From positions 52,310 to 76,088 of the forward strand of contig JBNGIS010020575.1 of the NCBI GenBank assembly GCA_049999725.1: a stretch of DNA of 23,779 nt, written 5' to 3'. This DNA comes from Haplomitrium mnioides (taxonomy: Eukaryota; Marchantiophyta; Haplomitriopsida; Calobryales). Positions 10,741 to 20,898 of the stretch are shown piece by piece. Position 1 is the first letter of the stretch; each line of letters opens with the position of its first letter. Both the position numbers and the translations under genes were made by a program. The notes beneath the pieces were generated by a model. That model saw nothing but the letters and a program-made list of their open reading frames with translations. It made no database searches and was not told where the DNA came from.

Positions 10741-10843
10741 GTATAAGCCTTCTTTCAACTAACTCGTATGAAGCTTGATGTAAGAACAACGTACGCACGG
10801 GCTTCCTTCACTAACTTGTGAAAAAGTTTGATGTAAGAATGAC
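10741..10843. repeat. Short tandem duplication, about 52 bp
   Basis: Units at 10741-10790 and 10791-10843 share GCCTTC/GCTTCC, then ACTAACTCGT/ACTAACTTGT, and end TTGATGTAAGAA. They have several substitutions and small indels. The duplication lies within the nested insert, in an AT-rich part without coding signal. Confidence 0.6.
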
Positions 10844-12242
10844 AAAGAAACATCTTTGACACCAGCTCCTTAAATTTTCCACACGTGTCCATCAAACTTT
10901 CATCTCGCTCATCTACCCGTTTTGAACTTTCCCAACTCTTCCTTTTCTCAGTACGGATCTTCAATAGATCACCCTTTCAGCTGTTCATTTATTGCTCCCT
11001 TCGATTCCAGTATGACCTCCATCGGATCCCTCTTAATAGTGCTCTCCACATTGGAAGTTCAATTGGATCCACTTTAACCGGGATCTCCACTTAGGAGGGT
11101 TTGGTTCTGCTCCATTTTTTGTAACTCCGAACGCTCGATAGAAGAACTACTCACACTTTTTTGAACTTACTTTTCAAATAGTTTGTTATAAGACCCATAT
11201 ATAGCTCTTGTAAATTAACCTCCTCCTTTCCTCTCCTGCAAACATGTCGCTCCTCTGTTTCAGGCCTTAACCTTTTCAGACCCTGTTTTGATGCAAGGGA
11301 GGACAGGTTTTGAGCCTTCAAGTTCTTTTCTGAGATGGCCCCTCGCCAGTTACCACTTTCAGACCTTAAGGACTCTTCCTCTCCTTTCAGGCCTGTTGTG
11401 CTTGTCTCACTCTTCTTCTTTACACACTCAAGTCAGCCATTCATACATTCACTCACAGGTCCACATCCATAACACCCAGCTAGCTTGTGTGATTCTTCCT
11501 CTTTATTCTTAGGACCCAATGGCTTAGGCCCTGCCACCTTATTTGTGCTTGGGCAGAATGGTGCTGGTGACCTGCACAGCTGAACACACAACAGCTCTTG
11601 ACTCCCCCTTTCAGGGTGGTCACAGGTCTGCTACAACTATTCCTAACTAATTCCTAAGCTGCACTAATTCCTAACTATGCAAATAGGATCAAGAACAGAG
11701 AGCATTCACCCCCAAGAAACCAGACTTGTGTCAAGGGATTGGACTCCCCTTCAAGTGTGTTCCCAGGGTCTGCTCAGCTGATCTGATGTCCACTAATCTA
11801 AGAACTCAAAGGGACACACATGCAGAAATGAAATCTAACTACACATATATAAACAACACATATGTACACTATATGCAAGAGAAAACAGAGTCCTTGAAGG
11901 CCCTCTGGAATTCTAACTATGTATACTTCCCTTGTGAATCCCGCTGCCTTACAACTGCAGCCCAGCAACCCACACACCCTCCACTCCAGATAGTTTTTCA
12001 ACTTCCCTCGCGAGAAGCCCTGCTTTTACTTCCTCAGGCTAGGAAGAGAGTTTCTTTTACTTCCACCTCTGGAAGACAACTTTACCAGCTGCAGGTAGCC
12101 CACTCCACCCTCGAGCCTCAACGGGTCTTACTACGACTAGTGCACCGGCACTGGCACAGCCCCCCCTCTCAACCCACTTGAAGATTTAACACACCAAAGT
12201 GTTCTCCAAACACTCTGGGCTGATGTTCACGCACAAGGAACG

Positions 12243-12429
12243 GCAGAGACAACCCCAAGCTCCTCACTTGGCGGCCTCTCCCAAAGTCATAACTGGCCGG
12301 AATCCCTTCGAATCTATGTATCAGTAACCCTCCACCCTGGTCCGCCTGCAAGGATGAGGTCACCTGGGTCTCCCTCCAGTCCTCCTCTAAATCCTCCGGT
12401 TCCCCTTGAGCGAGTACCCCTGCTTCACG
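12243..12429. repeat. 270-bp-offset direct repeat, copy 1
   Basis: This 187-base block (GCAGAGAC...TGCTTCACG) recurs at 12513-12699, exactly 270 bases downstream. From about 12318 to 12429 the two copies are nearly identical; the earlier part is more diverged. A weaker third relative lies outside the insert near 20436-20640. No coding function is evident. Confidence 0.85.
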
Positions 12430-12512
12430 CAGATCCTCATTGAATCCCCACTCCAGCCGCCCCTCGTTGCGGTTTCCTTGTCCTCAAGTCGTGATGCTTC
12501 TACACAGAGAAT

Positions 12513-12699
12513 GCAGAGACGACCCCAAGTCCTCCCATAGTGGCCTCTCCCGAAGTCCAGACTGACTAGAATACAATCGAAAACACCGTATCAGTAACCC
12601 TCCGCCCTGGTCCGCCTGCAAGGATGAGGTCACCTGGGTCTCCCCCCAGTCCTCCTCTAAATCCTCCGGTTCCCCTTGAGCGAGTACCCCTGCTTCACG
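12513..12699. repeat. 270-bp-offset direct repeat, copy 2
   Basis: This is the second copy of the block at 12243-12429, at an offset of exactly 270 bases. Near-identity over the last 110 bases (from GTATCAGTAACCC on) suggests a recent tandem duplication or gene-conversion-like exchange within the nested insert. Confidence 0.85.
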
Positions 12700-13145
12700 T
12701 TGTCTTCTCAGTGAATTCAGATCCCAGCCCCCCGACGTTGCGATTCCCCTTCGCATGCAGTCGCCCTGCGCCCTGAGATTGCATGTGCATCAACCTCGAA
12801 GAATTCCAATGTCGCCCAAGTATACTCCCCCGCAACTCGCGAGCATGATCCCACAAATGGTCATTAATCCCGTTTTTCTCCCTGGAGTTAGGAGGTGACG
12901 ATGTGTGGCGCCTGACAGTTAATCCTATTGCAATGAACGAGTAGCGCGCACCGCGTGTCCTGCAGTTGATCAAAGGAAACACGAGGTCAACGGTAACAAC
13001 TTCAAGGAATCTTGCGGGAAGAGATTCCGCAGATTCCCGTAGGAGCAAGTCCGAAAGGGCTATCGGAACCGAGTTCCGCAGTGCCCCACGAAACCGATTC
13101 CAAGGAATCTCCTTCGATCCCCCGTAGATGCTCCTCTCCTCTCCT

Positions 13146-13460
13146 CGCGCCACGTTCTCCACTGCACCGCCGTCCGCCGTCCGCCGCCGCCGTCCCGCAA
13201 GGGGGTAGGCTGACCGTCGCGCACACTACTCCGTCTGCAGTTGACCCGCACCTTGCCCGAGGTCGGATGAACTCTCCTCCTTGTGACGCGTGTCCCGTGA
13301 GTCGCTTCGGGGTCCCTGGAGTCGCCACGTCCTCCGAAGGGCGCCGTCCGCCGCCGCCCCGCAAAGGGATAGGCGGACCGTCGCGTTGACCTTCATCCGA
13401 TGTTGACCCCCGGAAACCCTTCCTTGCTTCCCAGCGTGCCACGTTTCCGAAGCCGTCCGC
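13146..13460. repeat. GC-rich direct repeats beside the assembly gap
   Basis: A unit beginning GCCACGTTCTCC (near 13150) recurs as GCCACGTCCTCC (near 13324), and a short one as GCCACGTTTCCG (near 13438). The first two contain CGCCGTCCGCCGCCG runs followed by CCCGCAA..GGGTAGGC and GACCGTCGCG. Spacing between the first two is about 175 bases. A further GCCACGTTTCCG occurs at about 14149, beyond the gap. The region is CpG-dense, unlike anything else in the window. Confidence 0.7.
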
Positions 13461-13933
13461 GGAATCACTGTGCTCGCCGAGTAAGAACTGCTGTCGATTG
13501 TCGCTGTTTTGTACTTCCCTCGAGATAAGAACCAAGCGTGCGCTTGAGGCTCCTGTTGTTATCTGTTGTGAAAGCTCGATATATGGACTGCAAGGCCCCT
13601 TAGGACCATTAGTCCCTCTGACAAACTGTCAGATGTTGCCGTTGGACCCCACCGAAGCTTCGCTCCAAGTCCTGCCGGAGCTACGATGAATCTCCCTTTT
13701 GGTTGCGTTTGTTCTCCCGTCGGTCGCACCGGCGTTCTCTTGATTTTCCGGCCGCCCCATCTTGCCACCCGGTTCACCGATAGATCGTCATTTCGGCGTA
13801 CCCTTCGTTTCCCCCAACCGGATCGGCGCCACATCGCCCTTCTAGCTCAGCCTTCTTCCCGTTGGTCGGTTCATGATGGATCGCCGTTTCCCCACTGATA
13901 TCAGCACCTCGTTTGAACCGGGTCGCCGCCAAG

Positions 13934-14033
13934 NNNNNNNNNNNNNNNNNNNNNNNNNNNNNNNNNNNNNNNNNNNNNNNNNNNNNNNNNNNNNNNNNNN
14001 NNNNNNNNNNNNNNNNNNNNNNNNNNNNNNNNN
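13934..14033. other. Assembly gap (100 N)
   Basis: Exactly 100 unknown bases interrupt the GC-rich repeat core of the nested insert. A round 100 is commonly a placeholder for a gap of unknown size, so the insert's true length and internal structure cannot be read here. Confidence 0.98.
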
Positions 14034-14871
14034 ACGATTCGGAACCCCGCTAAGTGGGCTCCCCACTTAGGGAGGCACCTTTCCGCAAACCCGCGGGCCT
14101 CCTGCTACCGCCACATCGTCTGTGGAATCCCGCGAGGGCTCTGGAGATGCCACGTTTCCGTGGAATCTCGTGAGACCCTTCGAGGACTCCACTCTTCCGC
14201 CAGGACTTACCGAGTCGGATGGAGTGTTCGATATGCCTCTGTAGGGTTCGCTGTTGCTTGCGGGATCGAGGCGTCCCTCTTCCTTGGCCTTGCTTGCCCT
14301 TGTGACGATCTTACCTCCTCCTGTCAGCTCCCGATCCTTGCTTCCCATTTTGTGGCCGCTGTAGGACCCCCGCAATCTGCCCTTTCTTTGGAGTGCCTTC
14401 GGGTGTCCTTGTTGTTGATCCCTGCTTCTTCCTCCGGCGATCGCCTTGCCATGGGTGTCTGCTCTATTCCTTTTCCCCAGCTCCCACCCCCGCATCCTCC
14501 TTAGGCCCACGGATTCCCGCTGGCCTGATTTGAACTTGAGAATGGGGCCCCTCCTCTGGCTGGCGATCATTGCTTACCTTCCTCCTCCCCTCCGCCATGG
14601 TCCTGTTTCCCTCCCAGGACTCATGCACCCTACTCTTAATCAGCTGTTTGAGGTAATCAGCTGTTCCTAAGATGCCTTCACACTCACAAAGGGAACAATG
14701 TGGCCAGTGGTGCTCCTGATTTCGTGAATTCAGCTTAGTGCTCCAAACTACCGGCTAACAGAACACTTCACGCAACAGGGGATTCTTCACATTCAATTAG
14801 CCTGAATTCGAATTCGCATCCTTTCGTATTGCATTCTGACTTCTCATGTAAGTACATCGATCCATGGCTCT

Positions 14872-15028
14872 TTGCAGCTCAATTGTTCTTCCAACATATC
14901 CTTCGTCGCATCGACTCATTCCAACAGTTTGCGCATTGCAGCCCTTCTCATTAGGTCCTTTCCTTCTTCGTTGGAGATCTGCTTTACAGGTTCATTCTCA
15001 AACAAATCACACACCCTTCATTCATAAC
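14872..15028. repeat. 406-bp-offset direct repeat, copy 1
   Basis: The core (14915-15028, CTCATTCCAACAG...CATTCATAAC) recurs at 15321-15434 with about 90% identity by eye. Weaker similarity extends upstream from GCAGCTCAAT (near 14874). It lies in the terminal 700 bases of the nested insert. Confidence 0.85.
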
Positions 15029-15283
15029 CTTCAGTGCAATAGGGTCATCATGCAACTCGATCATATCTCGCTTCATTCTAGCACAGCAGTGTGATCTTTG
15101 CAGGCTAGATCATTCACAGCCCTTCTCATTCCAATGTTGCATCGGCGAATTCCATCAGGAAGACTACCTTGCAGTTTGTTTGATGCCAAGTTTAGGTTGC
15201 ATTGCTCTAGCGCAACAGCTCGTCGCAACTCAATCTTCATCAGGGATCTTCATCAACAAGGTGATTCTTCATATGGAAAAAGC

Positions 15284-15434
15284 GCAGCTCAATCGATTCG
15301 AACAGGCCTCGTTGGATTAGCTCATTCTAACAGTTTGCGCATTGCAGCCCTTCTCATTCGATCCTTTCTTTCTTCGCTGAAGATCTGCTTCATAGGTTCA
15401 TTTTCAAACAAATCGTACACCTTTCATTCATAAG
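15284..15434. repeat. 406-bp-offset direct repeat, copy 2
   Basis: This copy shares CAGTTTGCGCATTGCAGCCC and the following 90 bases with copy 1 at 14915-15028. The core offset is 406 bases. A further fragment of the motif (CAGCCCTTCTCATT) stands near 15117 between the two, so the region may have had more units. Confidence 0.85.
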
Positions 15435-15552
15435 GTTCATAAGACTTACACCGTCAATTGTCCTTCAATACAGAGCCTGTAATGCTATGTTCCTCTGGAT
15501 AAGAGGTTATTTCTCAAATTTTCTCTAATCTCCTCTCAATTGGGCCTCCACA

Positions 15553-15557
15553 TGTTT
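15553..15557. repeat. Target-site duplication of nested insert, right copy (TGTTT)
   Basis: This matches TGTTT at 9655-9659. It directly abuts the CCTCCACA end of the nested insert on one side and the protease coding sequence on the other. Confidence 0.9.
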
Positions 15558-15965
15558 CCATCCTTGCAACTGTAATATAAAGCTGCCCAAAGATGACTAG
15601 ATAAGAAGTGCCTTCTTGTACAAAGAAGTTCTCCTCTATGACCACATCTCCTACCTTCACTCTCACATCTGGGCAGGCCCCAAAAAGCTCTCCTCACACG
15701 TTGTTGGTTGCCCAAATCACCCATCTATGATTGGTATCAATCGGCCACTTCCTTTTCTTATAGATATTCTAAGAGACAAGATTGATCTCTGATCCATGAT
15801 CAATTAGTGCAATCACTGGATCTGGCAAGTCCCCAATCTTTACTATAGTCTCAGTGGTAGCTCGAGCCCAATGGCTCCATAAATATATCTCATCCTCTTG
15901 ATTCAATCGCACCTTGTGATTGGTGCAACATTGAGCTAATTCCACCTCCTCTTCCTTGGTGACTC
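15558..15965 (-). pseudogene. Retroviral-type aspartic protease, N-terminal part, split by insertion
   Basis: On the minus strand an open block after Gag reads EVELAQCCTNHKV, then VIALIDHGSEINL. Here DHG at 15793-15801 occupies the place of the usual D-S/T-G active-site triad. Hydrophobic residues before it and SEINL after it fit the pepsin-type flap-to-core layout of LTR-retrotransposon proteases, which cleave Gag-Pol. TAG at 15769-15771 and TGA at 15694-15696 break the frame. The nested element cuts the gene after ATGGAAACA at 15553, and the rest continues at 9654. The frame differs from Gag (16226-15936), so one frameshift lies near 15965-15990; whether it is ancestral or decay is not known. 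His in place of Ser/Thr may be a family trait, not damage. Confidence 0.8.
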
Positions 15966-17711
15966 TTGTCTCAAGAGCATTGTTGTCTCCCCTACCACTT
16001 GTCTCTTCCTCTTGATAGTATTAATAATCACATCATGGAATTCCTTCTTCGCAATGCCAAGAATTTCTCTTAAGGTAAACTCAATCTTTGGATTGAGTAC
16101 CCTCTCTTCCAATACTCCTCTCAAGTTTGTAGCTGCCTCAATATCATATTGCAGCTTGTATGCTAGAGTCTTTTCTTTCTCTTTGGTTTTTCCCTTCTCC
16201 AAAGTGGAAGGTAAAACATCTTCCATATGTTCCTCCCTTGAAGGTTGTGTCTTTTCTCCTCTTTGTGGCCTCTTTGAAGCTGGCCTCTCTTCACTGGTAC
16301 TTGCTTCCTCTCTCCTTCTTTTCTCTTCTATAAGTGCCTCATATTGACTTTTTGCAATGTAGGCATGTACTGAAAGAATATCTACTAGATCATCCCATCT
16401 AGTAACAATTCAAATAGATGTGGCAACCTTCAACAAATCCTCCCTTTTTGTGTTGCCTCCTTCCATTGTAGACAGAGCACAAGACCATAATCTACTGGTT
16501 TCCACATATTTGGTAAAATCCCGCTTCACCTCAATTCCATAGGTGGTAGCTTCTACTTGCATACTAGCAAGTTTTCGCATGTACTCCTCAACAACACCCT
16601 TCATTCCTCCCTTTTCAAAATTGGTTTTCAGGATCTCACCCATATCTTTGAGAAAAATCTTGCCCTCCTTCCAATAGATAACTCCTAAATGAATAGAATG
16701 GGCAAAATCCCCACACTCCTTTCTTGAGTGTTCGGTGTTATCACACCATATATATTGTTGCACATACCTTGGTTTTGAGGAAGGCTGATTGTTGGTTGCC
16801 TCTTTCTTTCCTTCCAACTTTGCAAATTTAATTTGCAAGTCCTTCATGCCCTTTACTAGCTCCTCCACTACATCTCTTTGTGGAGTAATAGTAAGAAGAT
16901 GAGTAGGAGGCATAGAACTAGCAGGAACAGTAGGAGCAGTTGGATGCTTTTGAGGTACTATGATGGGTAATGGTCTCACATCATGCCTCACCACCACCTT
17001 GCTTCTTCTAGACTCCCTCTTTGTCAATACACTTACTGCTTCTGAAACTTCCTTCCAATCAGAAATCAAACTGTTATCTTTAGTTCTGTCCTCCAAAAGT
17101 AGCTCCAATTCTCTTTGAAGATCATCATTTGCTGACTGTAGGAACAACTCCACCTAATCCTTTTCTAGAGTCAATTTCTCTATACGAGACAATTGTAAAA
17201 ACTATCTCTCAAATTCCCGAAAAAGCTCTGTAGCAACCAACCCTTTGTTGGTTTGGTTCATCCATTCAATGAATGACTTTTTAGTCACTCTATCAACATC
17301 TTCCAAAGAATATTCTTCCTTTAGTTGGAGAGAAAAGCTCTCCTAGTCACCCCTATACACTCGAATAAGCTCCTTCACACATCTTCTTAACTCTAATACA
17401 ACAGCTAACTCAAAAGTTTGAATCATATCTCTTTTTGGAGCTTTATTGAGTTCAATCTCTTGAGCATAGTATTTCATATATTTGGAGATATTTCTCCCAT
17501 CAAATTGGTCCAGCAATCGAACAACAGATTGCAGAGCTCTCGTAACCATTGCTTCTTTTCGGTCAGAAGCTTGTTGATGTTGCATAAAGAGGGAAAATGC
17601 TTGGAACATTTGCGCAGTTACAAGGTCTAATTGTAGCATTGGAGTCCCTTGACTAGAAGAACCCATACTGATTTCTAAAGCCTCTAAAGTCTCACACTCT
17701 CTCCACCCCAT
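15966..17711 (-). pseudogene. Retrotransposon Gag, inactivated
   Basis: The minus-strand frame starts with ATG at 17711, directly after the PBS-like motif, and keeps register through stops at 17343-17345, 17154-17156 and 16410-16412 down to 15936. The N-terminal part has the capsid-like helical pattern (LLDQFDGRNISKYMKYY). The later part has a zinc-knuckle segment at 16713-16754 reading YIWCDNTEHSRKEC. It matches C-x2-C-x4-H-x4-C except that the first Cys is Tyr. A Lys/Arg/Glu-rich linker (about 16360-16150) leads to the protease. Gag would form the virus-like particle and bind RNA; with three stops and a damaged knuckle it cannot. The two upstream stops are TAG in positions where TGG or CAG would be a one-step ancestor. 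Confidence 0.85.
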
Positions 17712-17712
17712 A

Positions 17713-17732
17713 GGTTCACGTCAGGTTCACCA
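17713..17732 (-). other. Primer-binding-site-like motif
   Basis: On the minus strand TGGTGAACCTGACGTGAACC begins two bases after the end of the 5' LTR and ends just before the Gag ATG. Starting with TGG matches pairing to the CCA end of a tRNA. I cannot name the tRNA with confidence; it is not the initiator-Met type (TGGTATCAGAGC) common in plant elements. Confidence 0.65.
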
Positions 17733-17734
17733 AT

Positions 17735-19484
17735 TGTCGCGTGGCAGTAATTTAGGTCTAGGAATATACTAGGTATATAGTTGTGGAGAAGGTTATGTGA
17801 AAGGTAGAAGATTTGGTGACTATAGTGCTAAAATGAAGCAAATTTGGTAGAGATTGAGTGCTTCTTGCCTTTGTGGCTTCACTTCCCCTTAAACAAGGCA
17901 AAGGTAAGAAATTTTTCTTTTCTTTATACTCAAATTTTGGTCAAGGATAATATAAGGCTTGCTAGATTTTTGGATCTGTAACTTCCAGTATGGAATACAA
18001 GTTGCCTAAGAAAGTTGTGTACAAATTTTCAATGGGAAATTCATAGAAAAATGCTCTCCACAAACAGAAACTCAATTGCTATTCGAAAGACCAAAAAACT
18101 AACACTCATAGTGCTCCCCAAGTAATAACTCTTTTATTTCAATTGATCTTATCTTGAAATTTAACAAAAAACTTTTTCACACTCAACTCTAGTTTTTCAC
18201 AAAGTTTCAGCTTCTGTACTGCTTTTGGTATAAAGAAACAAGTTATTAATCCAATATGGAAAGCAAAATGATTTTGAAGAACCTCAAGAATGTTTCTTCA
18301 ACTTTAACTGGCTCTCACAGATTGACCACAGCTTTAAATGCATTGCAATTTGATGTTAAACTATAACCCTTGTTGCCACCTTCCCAATAACATTCTATAA
18401 TCTTCCAGAATCATTGTAAAAACATCACAATCACCCAAAATATGAAGATGTCTTTAATTTGACCCCTTTGTCTTCAATCTTCCATAAGTATGTGTGTAGA
18501 ACTCCAAATAACTCAAAATTTCATGCAAAGAGATGCTACTATTTGTGAGCTTTTGATTGCTACCCTGCTCAAACTTCTTCTCCCCTAGACACTCTTTGAA
18601 TCCTCATGAAACTGAACTCCTTCTTTTCTTCCTTTTAGAGGTTTTACTAAAAGAAAGTTAACTCTCCTTTTACTTATTATAAGAACAACACTAAGTAAAT
18701 TCTTTTGTAGAGCAGAGCACAAATAAGGTAGAAATAGTAGAGAAAATTTTCTCCCTTGATCATTTGCTAAGCTGATGAAGTCACTTGATCGTTCGACGGT
18801 GACTATTCACCATTTACCCACAGTCTTCTTTGTAGAAGCCCCAAGAAAACTCCACTTTAATTCAGGTCAAAGTGTAAATTGTGATGTCCCATTACTCCTT
18901 ATAGGTGATCAATCGCAACAATACTGCAATGGTTGAGTTTGTAATTGAATTCAAGAAATTATCACTGAAGTGATAGACAATCCTCTACCGAAAATGATCT
19001 CAAGGAATAATTCGTAAGCCAACAAAGAATGGATTTGGAGGAGGAAAGTTAGGAGCAACAAACAATCCTCTGTCAATCATTGATATCTTCATCTATAAGC
19101 AACTTGAGCTCCATTGTTGAACCTCCTCCCTTGGATAGATCTAGTACCCCCTTCGAACTCCCCAATGTATCTCTTGATGATTTCGCTTTGATCGTTGTCA
19201 ATGATCCCCTTCGCTCTTCTCTTTTCTGTCATATCTACAAGATATCTTTGTATACGATCCAAAGAATCCTTGAAGAGCCAATAGGTTGGCCTTCTCTCTA
19301 CCCACCATATCCATAGCACCTTCCACGTAGTACTGCTAGATACTAATTTTTTTGTTCTCGAAGGTTCATGAAAGTGCTTTATTGTTGCTTCTATGTTTTT
19401 CTCTGAATTTAAGTGTAGTTAAAAGATCAATTTTCTCCCTTCTTTTGTTACGTTATTATACATTAGTCAAACCACAACACGATA
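17735..19484 (-). repeat. 5' LTR of the gypsy-type element
   Basis: This 1750-base block begins TGTCGCGTGG and ends CACAACACGATA in plus orientation, and aligns with 4209-5951 along its length. The last A-C-A has become A-T-A, and most differences from the other LTR are transitions. In the element's sense it is upstream of Gag and would have held the promoter. I could not pick out its TATA box or polyadenylation site reliably. Confidence 0.92.
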
Positions 19485-19605
19485 GCGTAGGGACTAAAAA
19501 ACTTTTGCACGTTTGGACTGCGAAGTCCATGCGTGCATAGAGTGCAAAGTCCATGCGTGCTGAGACTTCAAAGTCCATGCGCACATGGACTACAAAGTCC
19601 ATGTG
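19485..19605. repeat. Palindromic array, 24-bp period (cluster C, continuation of B)
   Basis: The first four bases are the right GCGT target duplication. AAGTCCATG starts at 19523, 19547, 19571 and 19595, each exactly 24 bases apart, and the complementary CATGGACT-type arm is present in part of them. With the gypsy-type element and one GCGT removed, the unit at 4195 sits 48 bases (2 x 24) before the one at 19523, so B and C were one array. The array breaks off at about 19605, where the next sequence type begins. Confidence 0.88.
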
Positions 19606-20792
19606 TCAGCCCCCTCCTTCAGGCCTTAACCCTCAAAGGTTCCACTTTGGAAGAAGAGGGTGACAAATTGGGCATAAGGTTCTTTTATGAGATGGCCCTG
19701 GATCCAAATTATCTCTTTTAGGTCTTAAAGAATCTTAACTTCACCTTGCAGACTTTTCTGCCTATCCATAATAACTTCAATTTCCAATTTAAATTTCTTA
19801 TTCACACATACATCCGAAGTATAGCTTACTTACGAATCCGAAATATATTTCTTGACTTCAAGTATAAATGAAGTCTCCTTGCTTACAAAATGGGCTCAAG
19901 GTTCAACACATGAAATACAAAGTGGCAATGCCAACAGTTTTGTCTCCTTCAATGTGGTGCTTTCCTTGGTTCCAACAAACCGCAATTCTGGTTTACTCCG
20001 AATTTGAAGTGTATTTCAGGAAATCCGAAAAGAGACAAATCTATCTACCGTGGCAGACACACACACTCTACACTTCACCACAAGTCTTCTGATTCTAAGC
20101 AACCTCAATACCACAAGATCCGACGTTCAACAATAGACTTCTCTACTCATCCACAATAGTTCCACACTCCTTCGTCACCTTACCCACACACCTCATCTAG
20201 ATAGTTTTTCAACTTCCATCACTAGAAGCCCTAAATTTACTTTCTCAAGCTTGGAAGAGGTTTTCTTTAACTTCCACCCCTAAAAGACAGCCCTCTCGAC
20301 TACTGGCCAACCCACTCCAACTCAAACCTCGACTGGATCTTCTTCGCAGTGCGCATGCACTCCTCTCTTGGCTCCACTTGAATGTTAAGACCAAAAATGC
20401 ACTCTGAGCGTTCTTGGGGTTGATACTCTTGAATAGATGATGTTGAGATGACCCCAAGATCCCCCTTGGCTGCCTCTCTTGAATTCAGGACAAAAGGATT
20501 TCCCTTCCGCTTTAAGTGTCGATCCACCTTTGAATGCCAGTCCACCTGCAGGGATGAATACACCTGGATTGCCTGAGCCTCTAGAGCTCCCCGCCCAGCG
20601 ATTCTCAGCACCCATCCAGTTCACCTCCACCCCTGCTAGCCCTCTTTCACAAGTCCACTTGCTCCAAGTAAAATTTCACTGGAAAATCCCTCCTCCATTT
20701 CTTGTCCAAGATAGTTTCCACACATGTCAAACCCCATATCAACATCCACATCAACATCAACTCCCTAAATGTCAAAGCAAGCCAATCTATAA

Positions 20793-20805
20793 CCCCCCCC
20801 CCCCC
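20793..20805. repeat. Poly-C run (13 C)
   Basis: This is a run of thirteen C bases within the decayed relative. It has no known function here. Its length is prone to sequencing error and replication slippage. Confidence 0.9.
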
Positions 20806-20898
20806 AACGTACCCTTCCCAAGCGTTTCTTATTTCCCCCTTGTTTGGTCATTTTTCTAGTTGGTAACGGTTTCTTGGTGCAGTGACACTTGTTTGTAT

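Larger units (their letters stand above)
9660..15552. mobile_element. Nested non-coding insert with TG...CA ends, possible solo giant LTR
   Basis: The insert begins TGTTGCAACC and ends GGCCTCCACA, and is flanked by a perfect 5-bp duplication, as in LTR-type integration. Its 5893 bases include a 100-N gap of unknown true size. I find no gag, pol or other domain, and no second copy of either end inside it, so no internal LTR pair is visible. It could be a very long solo LTR, or a large non-autonomous derivative whose structure is hidden by the gap. Composition shifts from AT-rich ends to a GC- and CpG-rich middle (about 12000-14600). Several internal duplications are listed separately. Orientation is not determined. 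A diverged relative lies at 19606-21959 in the same direction. Confidence 0.75.
4209..19484 (-). mobile_element. Ty3/gypsy-type LTR retrotransposon, minus strand, broken by a nested insertion
   Basis: Two long terminal repeats (4209-5951 and 17735-19484) flank a minus-strand gag-protease-RT-RNase H-integrase coding region. Integrase lying after RT is the Ty3/gypsy order. LTR ends are TGTC...GACA on the left and TGTC...GATA on the right. A PBS-like motif adjoins the right LTR and a polypurine tract adjoins the left LTR, so the 5' LTR is the right one. Without the nested insert (9660-15552) and its duplicated TGTTT the element is about 9.38 kb, a normal size. All coding domains carry stops. A hand count over the first 165 aligned LTR bases gives about a dozen substitutions, mostly transitions, plus one indel, so the insertion is old. 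The element is not autonomous today. Confidence 0.93.

Noticed and set aside
12695-13535. Long minus-strand frames in the GC-rich part of the nested insert
   Set aside because: Overlapping frames are open on both strands, as expected from high GC. Composition is Arg/Gly/Pro low complexity with no domain.
14067-14570. A 167-codon minus-strand frame after the N gap
   Set aside because: Basic, low-complexity translation with an opposing open frame on the plus strand. A resemblance to the basic frame at 21578-21910 was considered but is too weak to support a gene.
20793-20805. Poly-C run as a functional element
   Set aside because: A single homopolymer in decayed repeat sequence; slippage or sequencing error explains it.
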